NCBI GenBank assembly: GCA_023392515.1
Contig: JAEVYX010000142.1
Coordinates: 1 to 64,000, forward strand
DNA length: 64,000 nt
Reading direction: 5' to 3'
Source: Bacillota bacterium
GTDB taxonomy: Bacteria; Bacillota; Clostridia; Christensenellales; Aristaeellaceae
Of the stretch, positions 7,772 to 16,506 are shown piece by piece. The position numbers and the translations under genes are program-made. The stretch's first letter is position 1. The number at the start of each line of letters is the position of its first letter. The notes beneath the pieces are model-generated. The model ran no database searches. It saw only the letters and a program-made list of their open reading frames with translations, and was not told the DNA's origin.

Positions 7772-8893
7772 TTATCTGTTCAGGATGCTGGCTTCGGTAT
7801 CCTTGTCAAAGAAATGCAGATGGTTTACATCGAATGCAACCTTGATTTGGTTACCGGCGCGGCTGGTGGTGCGGGGATCAACGCGGGCAATGATGTTGTC
7901 ATCTTTGCCGTCAGCTTTCAGATACAGGTAGGTTTCAGCGCCCATGAGCTCGGTGACTTCAACGTTTACATCGATAACAGCATCGGGCAGGCTGTTCAGG
8001 AACACTTCTTCGTCATGAATATTCTCGGGACGGATGCCCATGTAGACTTCTTTGCCAACATAGCTTTCATCCACAAGCTTTGCAACCTTGCCATTGGGAA
8101 CCATGATCTTGTTTGCACCAAACTTGGCGTAAACTTCCTTGCCTTCCTTCTCCAGCTTGACGGTGAAGAAGTTCATTTGGGGGCTTCCGATAAAGCCGGC
8201 CACAAACAGATTGACGGGATAATCGTACAGGTTTTGGGGGCTGTCTACCTGCTGGATAAAGCCATCCTTCATAACGACGATGCGGGTACCCATGGTCATG
8301 GCCTCGGTCTGGTCATGAGTAACGTAGATGAAGGTGGTTTGCAAACGCTGATGCAGCTTGGTGATTTCGGTACGCATGGCCACACGGAGCTTGGCGTCCA
8401 AGTTGGACAGCGGTTCGTCCATCAGGAAGACTTTCGGCTCGCGGACGATGGCACGGCCCAAAGCAACACGCTGGCGCTGACCGCCGGACAAAGCCTTGGG
8501 TTTGCGGTTGAGCAAGTGGCTGATATCCAAAATGCGGGCAGCTTCTTCCACCCGGCGTTTGATTTCATCTTTGGGGGTCTTGCGCAGTTTCAGGCCGAAG
8601 GCCATGTTATCATACACCGTCATATGGGGATACAAGGCGTAGTTCTGGAACACCATGGCGATGTCCCTGTCCTTGGGGGCTACATCATTGACCAGCTTTT
8701 CGCCGATGTACAACTGCCCGTCACTGATTTCTTCCAGCCCGGCCACCATGCGCAGCGTAGTGGATTTACCGCAGCCGGAAGGACCAACCAGCACAATGAA
8801 TTCCTTATCCTCGATGTCCAAGCAGAAATCGCTGACGGCCGTAACACCACCGGCATAGGTTTTGTAAATGTGATTGAGAGATACGCTAGACAT
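7772..8893 (-). CDS. msmX: Carbohydrate ABC transporter ATP-binding protein (MsmX/UgpC type)
   Basis: A 373-residue ATPase of the MsmX/UgpC/MalK group that powers several sugar importers. Walker A is GPSGCGKST (about residues 37-45), the signature is LSGGQRQRVALGRAI, and Walker B is VFLMDEPLSNLDAK. A C-terminal regulatory TOBE region of about 130 residues contains PENIHDE. The ATG at 8893 follows AAAGGAGG; the longer frame upstream has no ribosome binding site and crosses the promoter region. No sugar permease or binding-protein gene is nearby, so it is probably a shared orphan ATPase like Bacillus subtilis MsmX. It is monocistronic, with its own terminator. Confidence 0.9.
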   Translation of the reverse strand: MSSVSLNHIYKTYAGGVTAVSDFCLDIEDKEFIVLVGPSGCGKSTTLRMVAGLEEISDGQLYIGEKLVNDVAPKDRDIAMVFQNYALYPHMTVYDNMAFGLKLRKTPKDEIKRRVEEAARILDISHLLNRKPKALSGGQRQRVALGRAIVREPKVFLMDEPLSNLDAKLRVAMRTEITKLHQRLQTTFIYVTHDQTEAMTMGTRIVVMKDGFIQQVDSPQNLYDYPVNLFVAGFIGSPQMNFFTVKLEKEGKEVYAKFGANKIMVPNGKVAKLVDESYVGKEVYMGIRPENIHDEEVFLNSLPDAVIDVNVEVTELMGAETYLYLKADGKDDNIIARVDPRTTSRAGNQIKVAFDVNHLHFFDKDTEASILNR

Positions 8894-8975
8894 GTTATTT
8901 CCTCCTTTTATGCTGGAACAATCCGTATACGGGAGGCCGTTCCCCAAGCGGGATACGCGCCATGAACTATCCCTA

Positions 8976-8981
8976 TTATAT
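8976..8981 (-). promoter_or_regulatory. Candidate -10 box of the msmX-like gene
   Basis: TATAAT on the minus strand, about 80 bases upstream of the start codon. A TTGACC lies further up but at 25 bases, too far for a standard promoter. The remaining 210 bases before the ABC permease gene hold nothing I recognise. Confidence 0.4.
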
Positions 8982-9193
8982 AGATTCTGCACAAAAAAAG
9001 AAATAGGTCAAACTGCCAAAGATTCATTTCGATGTTTGTTCACGATGTATACGATGGCTAAATTTATCCCAAATCTAACGTATATTCTGACAAATCCGTG
9101 CATATGTAACAGGAATATGCTGTACCAGCCCTTTGAGACCCTATGCACAGCCGGGCATATAGGATCATGCGCCGTCAATGAAACACTATTGAT

Positions 9194-10351
9194 TCAGGGC
9201 TGACGCAGCGCCTCCACAGGCTCCATGCGTGCTGCCCGCCAGGCAGGGGCAACGCCGAAAAAAACGCCAACCAAAGCCGCAAATCCTACCGCCATGGGAA
9301 CCAAAGCAGGCTCGATGGCCGCATGCAGCCCAATCCATCCTCCCGTAAAACGCACCATCATTTCGCCGGCCGCCACGCCCAAAATGCCGCCCAGGGCTGC
9401 GTAGGCAGCCGCTTCCAGCACAAACAGAAGGCATACCTGGGCTCCGGTAGCCCCCAGCGCTTTCATAACGCCGATTTCCCGCCTGCGCTCCCTTACGGAT
9501 ACCAGGAGAATGTTCATTACCCCAATGCCGCCCACAAGCATGCAAATCACCGCCACGCAGCAAAGAACCATTACAAATATGCGCACAACTTCCCTGGCCG
9601 CTTCGATTTCCGCCTGGAGGGTGGCTGCCTGATAGCTGCCGCCTTCCTGCGTCAGCACCTCCACCGCCTGTTTCCCCAAATCGTTTCCCGAAGTGTTTTT
9701 CGGCACAGCCAGCATGATTTCACTGATGTTTTGGCCAAATGCGTCAATGAATGTAGCCATGGGAAGATAAAACGTTCCATCCGTTCCTGTCACGATTTGC
9801 GTGGTCCAATTGCCAATCCTGCCCACAATGCGATAGAGTCGTCCTCCAACCGCAACCTTAAGCCCAACGCAATCATCTGCCTTATCCTCAAAGAGCGCTT
9901 TGGACAGGTTTTCATCAATCAGAGCTACTGCAGCGCCATCCCGCTGATCCCAGGCGTTTAAAAAACGCCCCTGCAAAAGACTTAATTTCTGAACCTGGGT
10001 AAGGGTATTATCGCAGCCGCTGATCTGAGCATAAGCCTGCACGCCTTGTGCCGAAACAGGCAAAAACACCCGGGTTTGTGCAGTAGCCGGCGCACCGGTA
10101 GCCTCGAATAAAAGCGCACTGTCGGACTCCTCCAGTGCCCGGCTGCTGCTTTTTGTTGCGGTAATCCAAACCTTATCCACGCCCATGCGGGTCATTTCCA
10201 TTTCCACCTGTTCCTGCCCTGCATTTCCCAAGGTAAGCACGGTTAAAATAGCGCCAATACCGATGGCAAGTCCCAGCACAGTGAGTGCCGAACGCAAAGG
10301 GGTTTGAAATATATTTACAGCCGCCAGCCTGACAGCGTCTGAAAACCTCAT
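9194..10351 (-). CDS. MacB/FtsX-type ABC transporter permease
   Basis: A 385-residue permease with one N-terminal membrane helix (about residues 15-42, after AAVNIFQTPLRSALTVLGLA), a large extracytoplasmic MacB-PCD domain and a C-terminal FtsX domain with three helices. This is the standard layout for exporters of the MacB mechanotransmission type. It overlaps the adaptor gene upstream by four bases (ATGA), so the two are coupled. The usual third gene, the LolD/MacB-type ATPase, is not next to them in either direction, which is unusual; an ATPase encoded elsewhere would be needed. The substrate is unknown; a peptide, antibiotic or lipid are all possible. Confidence 0.85.
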   Translation of the reverse strand: MRFSDAVRLAAVNIFQTPLRSALTVLGLAIGIGAILTVLTLGNAGQEQVEMEMTRMGVDKVWITATKSSSRALEESDSALLFEATGAPATAQTRVFLPVSAQGVQAYAQISGCDNTLTQVQKLSLLQGRFLNAWDQRDGAAVALIDENLSKALFEDKADDCVGLKVAVGGRLYRIVGRIGNWTTQIVTGTDGTFYLPMATFIDAFGQNISEIMLAVPKNTSGNDLGKQAVEVLTQEGGSYQAATLQAEIEAAREVVRIFVMVLCCVAVICMLVGGIGVMNILLVSVRERRREIGVMKALGATGAQVCLLFVLEAAAYAALGGILGVAAGEMMVRFTGGWIGLHAAIEPALVPMAVGFAALVGVFFGVAPAWRAARMEPVEALRQP

Positions 10352-11376
10352 GGCTTCACCACCTTGACGCGCATCCCGTCCCGAAGGTTTTCGTCAGGAT
10401 TCAGAATGATTTCCGTCCCCAAGCCCAAATTCTCCACTGTGGTATAATTGTCATCCCACAGCCCCGTTACTGCCGGCTGTTTCCAGGCCCGGCCTTTGTA
10501 CACCTGCCACACGGCATTGTCTTTTGTAAGCGCATCCACCGGCGCTACCCAGACACCCTCCTGCGATCTGAGTATAATCTCCACATCCACCTGTGTACCA
10601 ACGGGCACAGAAAGGCCGTCTTTGGGCAATAGGGACACTTGGGCGTAAGAAATGCCCTGGCTGTTGGGGGTTAATAGGCCGACCTGCTCCACTACCGCTT
10701 GCGCCAAAGGCGCATCATTCAAGGTGATATAGGCTTGCATTCCCTCCCGGATCTGCAAGGCATCCCGGGCCACCACTTGGGCGCGGACTTCCGCCGTTTG
10801 CGTTGCCAGCACTGCGCCAGGGCTGCCCGGCAGCAACAGTTCCCCTTCTCTTACCAGGATCTGCAATACCTGACCATCCTGGTAAGCTCGCTGGGTCAAA
10901 GCTTCAATTTCCATCTGAAGGGATTCGATTTGGGATTCCAGCACCGCCCGCTTTTCTTCATAAGTTCCGGCCACCGCCTGGGCGGCTGCCAGCATTTGTT
11001 CATCGTTTGCAAAAGCCTCCTGTACCCTCTCCTGTTGAGTTTTTTCCGCCGCCTTGGCCGCATCCAGGTTCTTCAAAGCCTTTTGAAGCGCCGTCCTTTG
11101 CACGGTGTCTTCCAGGCGATAGAGAGCCTGCCCCTTTACCACTGTCTGGCCCTCCCTGACATATACCTGCGCTACCACGCCCCCCGACGGATGAGCGCTG
11201 TGATATTCCCCTTTGCGCGCCGCGGTTCCCGTTACCGCTACGGTCTTTTCCACACCGCCCAAGATTATACGGGTCGTTTTCACTGTAGCCCAGCGTTCTG
11301 CCGGCCAGGACAATAGCGCCGCTACCGTCAGAACCGTTACCGTCAAGAGAAAAAAAGACGCCGTCGTTTTGCGCAT
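10348..11376 (-). CDS. HlyD/MacA-type periplasmic adaptor subunit
   Basis: A 342-residue membrane-fusion (adaptor) protein. It has an N-terminal membrane anchor (about residues 7-24), a split biotinyl-lipoyl-like domain (SGGVVAQVYVREGQTVVKGQ and QVLQILVREGELLLPGSP), a long alpha-helical hairpin between the halves (about residues 95-165) and C-terminal beta-barrel and membrane-proximal domains. In monoderm bacteria such proteins pair with MacB-like permeases. It is the first gene of a two-gene operon with the permease. The ATG follows GGGAGG. The leader upstream contains two hairpins, one of them terminator-like. Confidence 0.85.
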   Translation of the reverse strand: MRKTTASFFLLTVTVLTVAALLSWPAERWATVKTTRIILGGVEKTVAVTGTAARKGEYHSAHPSGGVVAQVYVREGQTVVKGQALYRLEDTVQRTALQKALKNLDAAKAAEKTQQERVQEAFANDEQMLAAAQAVAGTYEEKRAVLESQIESLQMEIEALTQRAYQDGQVLQILVREGELLLPGSPGAVLATQTAEVRAQVVARDALQIREGMQAYITLNDAPLAQAVVEQVGLLTPNSQGISYAQVSLLPKDGLSVPVGTQVDVEIILRSQEGVWVAPVDALTKDNAVWQVYKGRAWKQPAVTGLWDDNYTTVENLGLGTEIILNPDENLRDGMRVKVVKP

Positions 11377-11473
11377 GAAATCCGCTCGCCTCCCAGCATT
11401 CTTACATGCTATTTTGGCTATCGTCCTTCGAATTAACCTCGGGGAAAAACGGAAATTTCATCCTTGTGAAATG

Positions 11474-11558
11474 ACAAAACCCGCGCTGCAGATTGCTGGC
11501 TGCAGACACGGGCTTTGCTTGTATGGAGGATAGGGAGGTCGGCATTCCGAAGAATGCC
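11474..11558 (-). terminator. Hairpins between the coiled-coil protein gene and the MacA-like operon; terminator or attenuator
   Basis: On the minus strand, a GGCATTC-TTCG-GAATGCC hairpin (11541-11558) is followed by a second stem, CCCGTGTCTGCAG with CTGCAGCGCGGG (11480-11512), and then TTTTGTC. It lies about 150 bases after the coiled-coil protein gene and about 100 bases before the adaptor gene. It could end the rsmD-coaD operon or attenuate the exporter operon. Short open frames in this 327-base gap have no support. Confidence 0.55.
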
Positions 11559-11703
11559 AAGAAAAAGGAGATTTGCTTCAGTTCCGCTGGTGGCTTGCTT
11601 CCCTGAATGCAATGTGATTGTATACTTTGAATGTGAAATGCATTTGAACAAATCATGAACGTTTCAAGTATTTTGTCACGCCCCTGAAATGAACCGCTGC
11701 CTT

Positions 11704-12321
11704 TTACCGCTGCGCCTGCAATTCCTGCCGTGTTCTGCGCAAGCCCTGCAATTTTTCGTAGAGCATTTTGTCGGCGTCATCCAGCAAGGCGTCCAAATAG
11801 TTGTACATTTCCTGGCGCAGGTTTTCCATTTCTTCATGGATATTGCGTCTGATTTCTTCCGCTTCCGCCTGGGCCCTGGCCACAACTTCTTCCTCGCTGA
11901 TCAGTTGAATGGCATGCTGCTCCGCCTCTGCAATGATCTCATCCGCCCGCTGCTTTGCTTCCGCAATCGTCCGGTTGGCATGATCCGTGCTGTTCCGATA
12001 CAGTTCATCCGCCTTCAATTGTGCACTGGAGGTGGTCAATTGCGCAGATCGGACAGCTTCATCCACCGTCTGCCGGGCTTTGGCATTGGCTTCCGCCACG
12101 GTGCTTTCCGCCCTGGCCCTGGCTTCACCAATGATTTTCGCCTCGTTTTGAATGATGTTGGCTGCCTTGGAAATGTCCGAAGGCATCTCATCCAGCAAAG
12201 CCTGGACCAGCTCCTTCATTTTGTTGCGGTCCACCAGACAAAATTCGCTTAAGGGCACCTTCTTGCTGTTCATCAGCATGCTGTCCAGCTCATCAATAAT
12301 CGCATAGGTTCTCTGCTGCAT
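11704..12321 (-). CDS. DivIVA-like / V-ATPase subunit-like coiled-coil protein
   Basis: A 205-residue, almost entirely alpha-helical protein. Residues about 55-195 form a long coiled coil rich in Ala, Glu, Gln and Arg (for example AEANAKARQTVDEAVRSAQ). Proteins of this type lie next to coaD in many Clostridia and are annotated either as DivIVA-domain or as archaeal-type ATPase subunit homologs. Neither function has been shown, and the N-terminal 30 residues (IIDELDSMLMNSKKVPL) only loosely resemble a DivIVA head. AAAGGAGGAG precedes the ATG. It is the last gene of the rsmD-coaD group, 63 bases after coaD. Confidence 0.75.
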   Translation of the reverse strand: MQQRTYAIIDELDSMLMNSKKVPLSEFCLVDRNKMKELVQALLDEMPSDISKAANIIQNEAKIIGEARARAESTVAEANAKARQTVDEAVRSAQLTTSSAQLKADELYRNSTDHANRTIAEAKQRADEIIAEAEQHAIQLISEEEVVARAQAEAEEIRRNIHEEMENLRQEMYNYLDALLDDADKMLYEKLQGLRRTRQELQAQR

Positions 12322-12384
12322 GGTTTCTCCTCCTTTTGACGGGGCAAGCGGCCGGCCTGAGCCTTGCCATGTTCAAGTGACATT

Positions 12385-12873
12385 TTATGCGTTTTTTGGA
12401 AATGCCTGCAGGATGTCCTGCAATATGGCGGGGGACACAAAGGGAGATATATCACCACCGAAGGAGGCAATCTCCCGGACGACGCTGGAACTGATGTAGC
12501 CGTTTTGGGGAGTAGTCATCATAAACAGTGTTTCCATCTGGGGCAGAATCTGATGGTTTACCTGCGCCATTTGAAATTCGCTTTCGAAATCGCTCACTGC
12601 ACGCAAGCCCCGTATAACTACCCGTGCCTGCCTCGCCTGCATATAGTCTACCAAAAGACCCTCAAAACAATCCGTCTCCACCTGGGGAATCCCCTTACAG
12701 GCCTTTTCAATCATTTCCAGGCGCTTTTCCACCGAAAAATATCCTGTTTTATGCGGGTTGCGAAGGAGTGCTACAATGACCCGGGGGAAAATCTCTGCCG
12801 AACGGCGGATGATATCCACATGACCAAGGGTGATGGGATCAAAGCTGCCGGGGTAGACGCAAATCCGTTCCAT
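12385..12873 (-). CDS. coaD: Phosphopantetheine adenylyltransferase
   Basis: A 162-residue enzyme that transfers AMP to 4'-phosphopantetheine, the fourth step of coenzyme A synthesis. The nucleotidyltransferase motif YPGSFDPITLGH is near the N-terminus, VVIRGLR is in the middle and the second motif ISSSVVREI is in the C-terminal third; the length is typical. The ATG at 12873 is shared with the stop of rsmD (TAATG), and a GGAGGGGG site lies just inside rsmD. rsmD-coaD is a common gene pair. Confidence 0.95.
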   Translation of the reverse strand: MERICVYPGSFDPITLGHVDIIRRSAEIFPRVIVALLRNPHKTGYFSVEKRLEMIEKACKGIPQVETDCFEGLLVDYMQARQARVVIRGLRAVSDFESEFQMAQVNHQILPQMETLFMMTTPQNGYISSSVVREIASFGGDISPFVSPAILQDILQAFPKNA

Positions 12874-13442
12874 TAAGCCCCCTCCTTTCCCCCTGCCAGT
12901 GTGCAAAACGTAATGCCCGTTTCCCTATAGCGGCGCGAATCTGTAACAATAAAATCTTCGCTCAGCCGGGGCGGCGTTTCAAAAGCGTGTTCTATTACGA
13001 TCAGGGCGCCGGGGGACAGGATACCGCTATGTAGCATATGCAGGCATATCTCATCCGTATTCGTCATGCGATAGGGCGGATCCAGAAAAACAAGATCAAA
13101 AGCATGATTTTTACCGATTGCCAAAGTAGATACAGCCGCACACCAATCGGAGCGCAGTACTTGTGCCCTTTTTGAAAAGCCCAAGCGGTCCACATTATTC
13201 TGAATGATCTTGGCTGTCTGGGGAGACACATCTGCAAACACGGCGTGGGAGGCTCCTCTGCTGAGAGCCTCCAAGCCCAAAGCACCGCTTCCCGCAAACA
13301 GGTCAAGCACGCTGGAGTCCTGCAACTGCCCCTGCAAAATATTGAAAAGTGATTCTTTCACCCGGTCCAGGGTCGGCCGGGTATCCAACCCCTCGGGGGC
13401 TTCAATCGTCCTGGAGCGGGCAGTTCCCGCAATGATGCGCAC
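12873..13442 (-). CDS. rsmD: 16S rRNA (guanine966-N2)-methyltransferase RsmD
   Basis: A 189-residue S-adenosylmethionine-dependent enzyme that methylates G966 of 16S rRNA. The N-terminus MRIIAGTARSRTI, the SAM-binding loop DLFAGSGALGLEALSRG and the catalytic LDPPY motif are all present. The start is a GTG behind GGAGGGATTTC. It is coupled to coaD by an overlapping TAATG. The membrane protein gene upstream ends 13 bases before it and may be in the same transcript. Confidence 0.94.
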   Translation of the reverse strand: MRIIAGTARSRTIEAPEGLDTRPTLDRVKESLFNILQGQLQDSSVLDLFAGSGALGLEALSRGASHAVFADVSPQTAKIIQNNVDRLGFSKRAQVLRSDWCAAVSTLAIGKNHAFDLVFLDPPYRMTNTDEICLHMLHSGILSPGALIVIEHAFETPPRLSEDFIVTDSRRYRETGITFCTLAGGKEGA

Positions 13443-13455
13443 GAAATCCCTCCGG

Positions 13456-14256
13456 TCAAATCAACTGTTCGGGGCCTTTTTGCTGCCTCTTTTGTTTTTC
13501 TTTCATATCCTTGCGCTTCTTGCGCCGTTTGTTTTGTGCAATGCTGGTATGAACCCGGTCCCGCAGGGACTTGCCCTTATAATACCCAAGTGCGTACCCG
13601 GAAGGCACAATCAGCACCAGCAGCGGGCTTAAATGCTCGACCAGCAGCACCAGTGACGCGTTTCCGCTTCCCACCATGCTGACATACGGCAAAATCAGCA
13701 CCCGGACACCCAGGCGCACATAATCCAATACACCCATGGAAACAGAAACAGAATAGTAGCTCAGGGGATTGCCTATCTCTGCCTGGCGCCGATATGCATC
13801 CAGCCAGCTGGGAAGCGCCCCCAATGTATACGTCTGTATTTGTGCGGTCAGAGCCAGGATCAGAGCCAGAAGAAAGTAAGGCAATGCACCCAAGGCTGCT
13901 GTAAATACACCTTTGAGCGGATGAAAGCACCTGGCCCGGTCTGCTTCTGGGATATTCTTGCCTTCTTTATCCCGCTGGTACATGATCTCCGAAAAGGCGG
14001 CGTCCGCCTCGCCGTGCCCCGCGCCGGTCATATACAAAAACCCGGCGGATAAAAGCACCAACGCACAATTGGCCAGTACGCGCAAAATCAAGTTCTCAAT
14101 CATCAGCATGGAGCCAAACACCAGGTAGATGAACACCGTCATCAAGATGGAACCAGTCACCCGAAGTGCCCGCTTCCTGGCCAACTTATCGGACCAAGCA
14201 CCGTGCAAGATCGGCTTTTGCACGATGACCGGCTTTTTCTTCCCGTTTTTCTGCAT
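13456..14256 (-). CDS. Multi-spanning membrane protein, unknown function
   Basis: A 266-residue protein with a basic N-terminus, about five or six membrane segments (two in residues 35-80, the rest in 110-240) and a strongly basic tail (NKRRKKRKDMKEKQKRQQK) that should stay in the cytoplasm. No domain is recognised. It lies between the 5-formyl-THF cyclo-ligase gene and rsmD with short gaps on both sides, so it is probably part of one housekeeping transcript. The start at 14256 follows GGAAAGGAAC. Confidence 0.65.
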   Translation of the reverse strand: MQKNGKKKPVIVQKPILHGAWSDKLARKRALRVTGSILMTVFIYLVFGSMLMIENLILRVLANCALVLLSAGFLYMTGAGHGEADAAFSEIMYQRDKEGKNIPEADRARCFHPLKGVFTAALGALPYFLLALILALTAQIQTYTLGALPSWLDAYRRQAEIGNPLSYYSVSVSMGVLDYVRLGVRVLILPYVSMVGSGNASLVLLVEHLSPLLVLIVPSGYALGYYKGKSLRDRVHTSIAQNKRRKKRKDMKEKQKRQQKGPEQLI

Positions 14257-14279
14257 TCGGACAGTTCCTTTCCACGCTA

Positions 14280-14873
14280 TTACATGTTATTACTTTGGTA
14301 CTGTGGCACTATATCTTGCGGGATGGGAGCAATGCCCTCCCCTGTAATTATCCATTGTACCAAAAAGTCGTGTTCCTCGCAAGGGACATGGGAAACAACC
14401 TGCTCCATCAGCACCAATGCGGCTCTGGGGCAGGTTGTTTTCGTCAAATACCGGTCATAATAGCCGCCGCCATGGCCCAAGCGGCCGCCTTTAGCATCCA
14501 CTGCCAAAGCAGGAAGAATCAAAAGGGATATGGCCTGCGGCGGGATGATTTCTCCCCCTGCAGGCTCCCGTACCCCGAAACGCCCCGGCTGCAGATGCGC
14601 CAGGTTCGTCACGTTATAAAATTCCATAACCCCGGCTTTATGGGCTTTGGGCAGCGCAAGGGTTTTCCCCGACTGTAGAATCAACTGCAAGAGCAGTGCC
14701 GTGTCGATCTCCCAAGGCAGGGAAACAAAACAGGCGACCGTCTGCGCCATGTGAAACAAAGCCCAGTCCGCCACATGGCGGGCCGCGGCAGCCCCTTGAC
14801 GGCTCCGCTCTTCCTGCGTAACCCCCAATGTCCGCATGGCCATGCGCAAAGCCGCCTTATCCGCGCTATTCAT
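14280..14873 (-). CDS. 5-formyltetrahydrofolate cyclo-ligase
   Basis: A 197-residue enzyme that converts 5-formyl-tetrahydrofolate with ATP to 5,10-methenyl-tetrahydrofolate. The C-terminal ATP-binding segment RLGHGGGYYDRYL and the upstream segments VSLPWEIDT and LPALAVDAKGG are diagnostic. The ATG at 14873 was chosen because it overlaps the end of alr by eight bases, which is typical of tight operons; the longer frame upstream lies fully inside alr. The gene has no terminator and continues toward the membrane protein gene. Confidence 0.9.
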   Translation of the reverse strand: MNSADKAALRMAMRTLGVTQEERSRQGAAAARHVADWALFHMAQTVACFVSLPWEIDTALLLQLILQSGKTLALPKAHKAGVMEFYNVTNLAHLQPGRFGVREPAGGEIIPPQAISLLILPALAVDAKGGRLGHGGGYYDRYLTKTTCPRAALVLMEQVVSHVPCEEHDFLVQWIITGEGIAPIPQDIVPQYQSNNM

Positions 14874-15969
14874 GGATAAACCGCCTTGGCACCCTGGCAG
14901 TCGGCGCAAGCAGCACCTCATAGCTGATGGTGCCGGCCCAGGCGCCCAGTTGATCCGCTGTGATCGTTTTATCCCCTTGGCTGCCGATCAGGACCGCTTC
15001 GTCACCCAGGGCCGCTTCGGGGATGTCCGTCACATCCACCACCGTTTGATCCATACATACCCGGCCCAGAATCGGTGCATAGCAACTCCGGATGAGCACC
15101 TTTCCCGTGCCTGACAAAGCCCTGTGGTACCCATCCCCATACCCAACCGGAAGCGTAGCCACCCGCATGAGTTTATCTGCAGTGAAGGTGCGGCCATAGC
15201 TGACCGTATCCCCCCGCCCGATTTCCTTTAGGTAGCTGATGGCGGTAGTCCAACGCATGGCCGGCCGCAGAGGAATATCCGTAGGGACAGGCGGGCAGCC
15301 GTACAAAGCAATGCCCGCACGTACCATCTGAAAGCGCGCTTTGGGGAAACGGGCAATAGCCGCGCTGTTGGAAGCGTGAAGCAAAATATTTTGGGGAAGC
15401 AGCACGGCCATTTTTTGAAAGTCTGCAAGCTGCTTTTCCGTAAAGGAAGAATCATTCCCATCCGCATCGGCAAAATGGGTGAAGGCCCCGGTCAAGCGCA
15501 CCTGAGGGCTGTGCTCCAAAGCCTCAAGAACCGCCCGCAGCTCCCTCTCATTTCGCACGCCAATGCGGTTCATGCCTGTATCCACCTTCAGATGCACAGA
15601 AGCATCCCGGCCCTGGCGCAGGCATTCCTCCTGAATAAAACCAACCATGTCAGGGGAACAGACCGTTTGGGTCAACTCATAACGGACACATGCTCCAGCA
15701 CCTTCCCGCGTAGCCGGACCCAATATCAAAACAGGTGCATCAATGCCCCCCTTCCGAAGTGTCTCCCCCTCTTCGGGGAGAGCCACGCCCAGAAAGGAGG
15801 CTCCGGCCTCCAATGCTGCCCGGGATACTTGCAACATGCCATGGCCATAGGCATCCGCCTTGACAACGGCCATCACCTGCAGATCATTTCCCACTGAGGC
15901 CCGAATGGCCCGCATATTGTCCCGGATGGCGTCAAGGTCTACCACCCGTTCATTTTTCCGGTAATACAT
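14866..15969 (-). CDS. alr: Alanine racemase
   Basis: A 367-residue fold-type III pyridoxal-phosphate enzyme that makes D-alanine for peptidoglycan. The cofactor lysine is in AVVKADAYGHG (near residue 38) and the catalytic tyrosine in DTVSYGRTF of the C-terminal half. PVGYGDGYHRALS and RVCMDQTVVDVTD are further family signatures, and the length is normal. It overlaps the 5-formyl-THF cyclo-ligase gene. The ACT-domain gene upstream is 24 bases away, so alr may be read from the preceding aryl-pyruvate operon as well as from its own promoter. Confidence 0.95.
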   Translation of the reverse strand: MYYRKNERVVDLDAIRDNMRAIRASVGNDLQVMAVVKADAYGHGMLQVSRAALEAGASFLGVALPEEGETLRKGGIDAPVLILGPATREGAGACVRYELTQTVCSPDMVGFIQEECLRQGRDASVHLKVDTGMNRIGVRNERELRAVLEALEHSPQVRLTGAFTHFADADGNDSSFTEKQLADFQKMAVLLPQNILLHASNSAAIARFPKARFQMVRAGIALYGCPPVPTDIPLRPAMRWTTAISYLKEIGRGDTVSYGRTFTADKLMRVATLPVGYGDGYHRALSGTGKVLIRSCYAPILGRVCMDQTVVDVTDIPEAALGDEAVLIGSQGDKTITADQLGAWAGTISYEVLLAPTARVPRRFIHE

Positions 15970-15993
15970 AGCTTGCCTTCTTCAATTCCAGCT

Positions 15994-16425
15994 TTACAGG
16001 TGCCGGACTTCCTCCTGGCTGAGCATACGCACGTCGTTTTCTTCCAGCACCTTGGCTGCCCTTTCCAGTTCTTCCACCCGGAAAATGATCAGGGCGTTTT
16101 TCCCGGCATTGCGTACAAAGCTGTAGAGGTACTCGATGCTGATGCCGTTTTCGGACAGCATGCCAAGCACCTTGGCCAGCCCGCCGGGCTCATCGGGCAC
16201 AGAGGCGGCCAGGACATCGGTAAGGCGGACAGTGTAGCCCGCTTCGCTGATAATCCGCATAGCCCGCTCATAGTCGGCTACAATGCCCCGAAGAATGCCA
16301 AAGTGGGTTGTGTCGGCGATGGACAGGGAGACAAGGTCGATCTTGTTTTCCCCAAGCAGCCTGGTAAAATCCGCCAGGCGGCCGGGCGTGTTTTCAATGA
16401 AGACCGAAATTTGTTTGACGTACAT
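15994..16425 (-). CDS. Tandem ACT-domain protein
   Basis: A 143-residue protein made of two ACT domains (about residues 1-70 and 71-143; the first begins VKQISVFIENTPGRLADF, the second holds VPDEPGGLAKVL). ACT domains bind amino acids and related small molecules. Such stand-alone proteins regularly sit beside phenylacetate-CoA ligase and indolepyruvate oxidoreductase genes, and here it follows paaK, so an amino-acid or aryl-acid sensing role is likely but unproven. GGAGGCGG precedes the ATG. Confidence 0.85.
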   Translation of the reverse strand: MYVKQISVFIENTPGRLADFTRLLGENKIDLVSLSIADTTHFGILRGIVADYERAMRIISEAGYTVRLTDVLAASVPDEPGGLAKVLGMLSENGISIEYLYSFVRNAGKNALIIFRVEELERAAKVLEENDVRMLSQEEVRHL

Positions 16426-16506
16426 AATTCCGCCTCCTTGTATCGTTCGTACTGGTAGTATACACCCAATACATGGTTTTGAGCAAAAAAGATTGCGTCT
16501 TTTCTT

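Noticed and set aside
7814..8965. Plus-strand open frame of 383 codons opposite the msmX-like gene
   Set aside because: An antisense shadow of a highly conserved ATPase gene; no ribosome binding site and no recognisable product.
11402..11656. Two overlapping minus-strand frames of 72 and 84 codons between the coiled-coil protein and adaptor genes
   Set aside because: They run through two strong hairpins and have no ribosome binding site.
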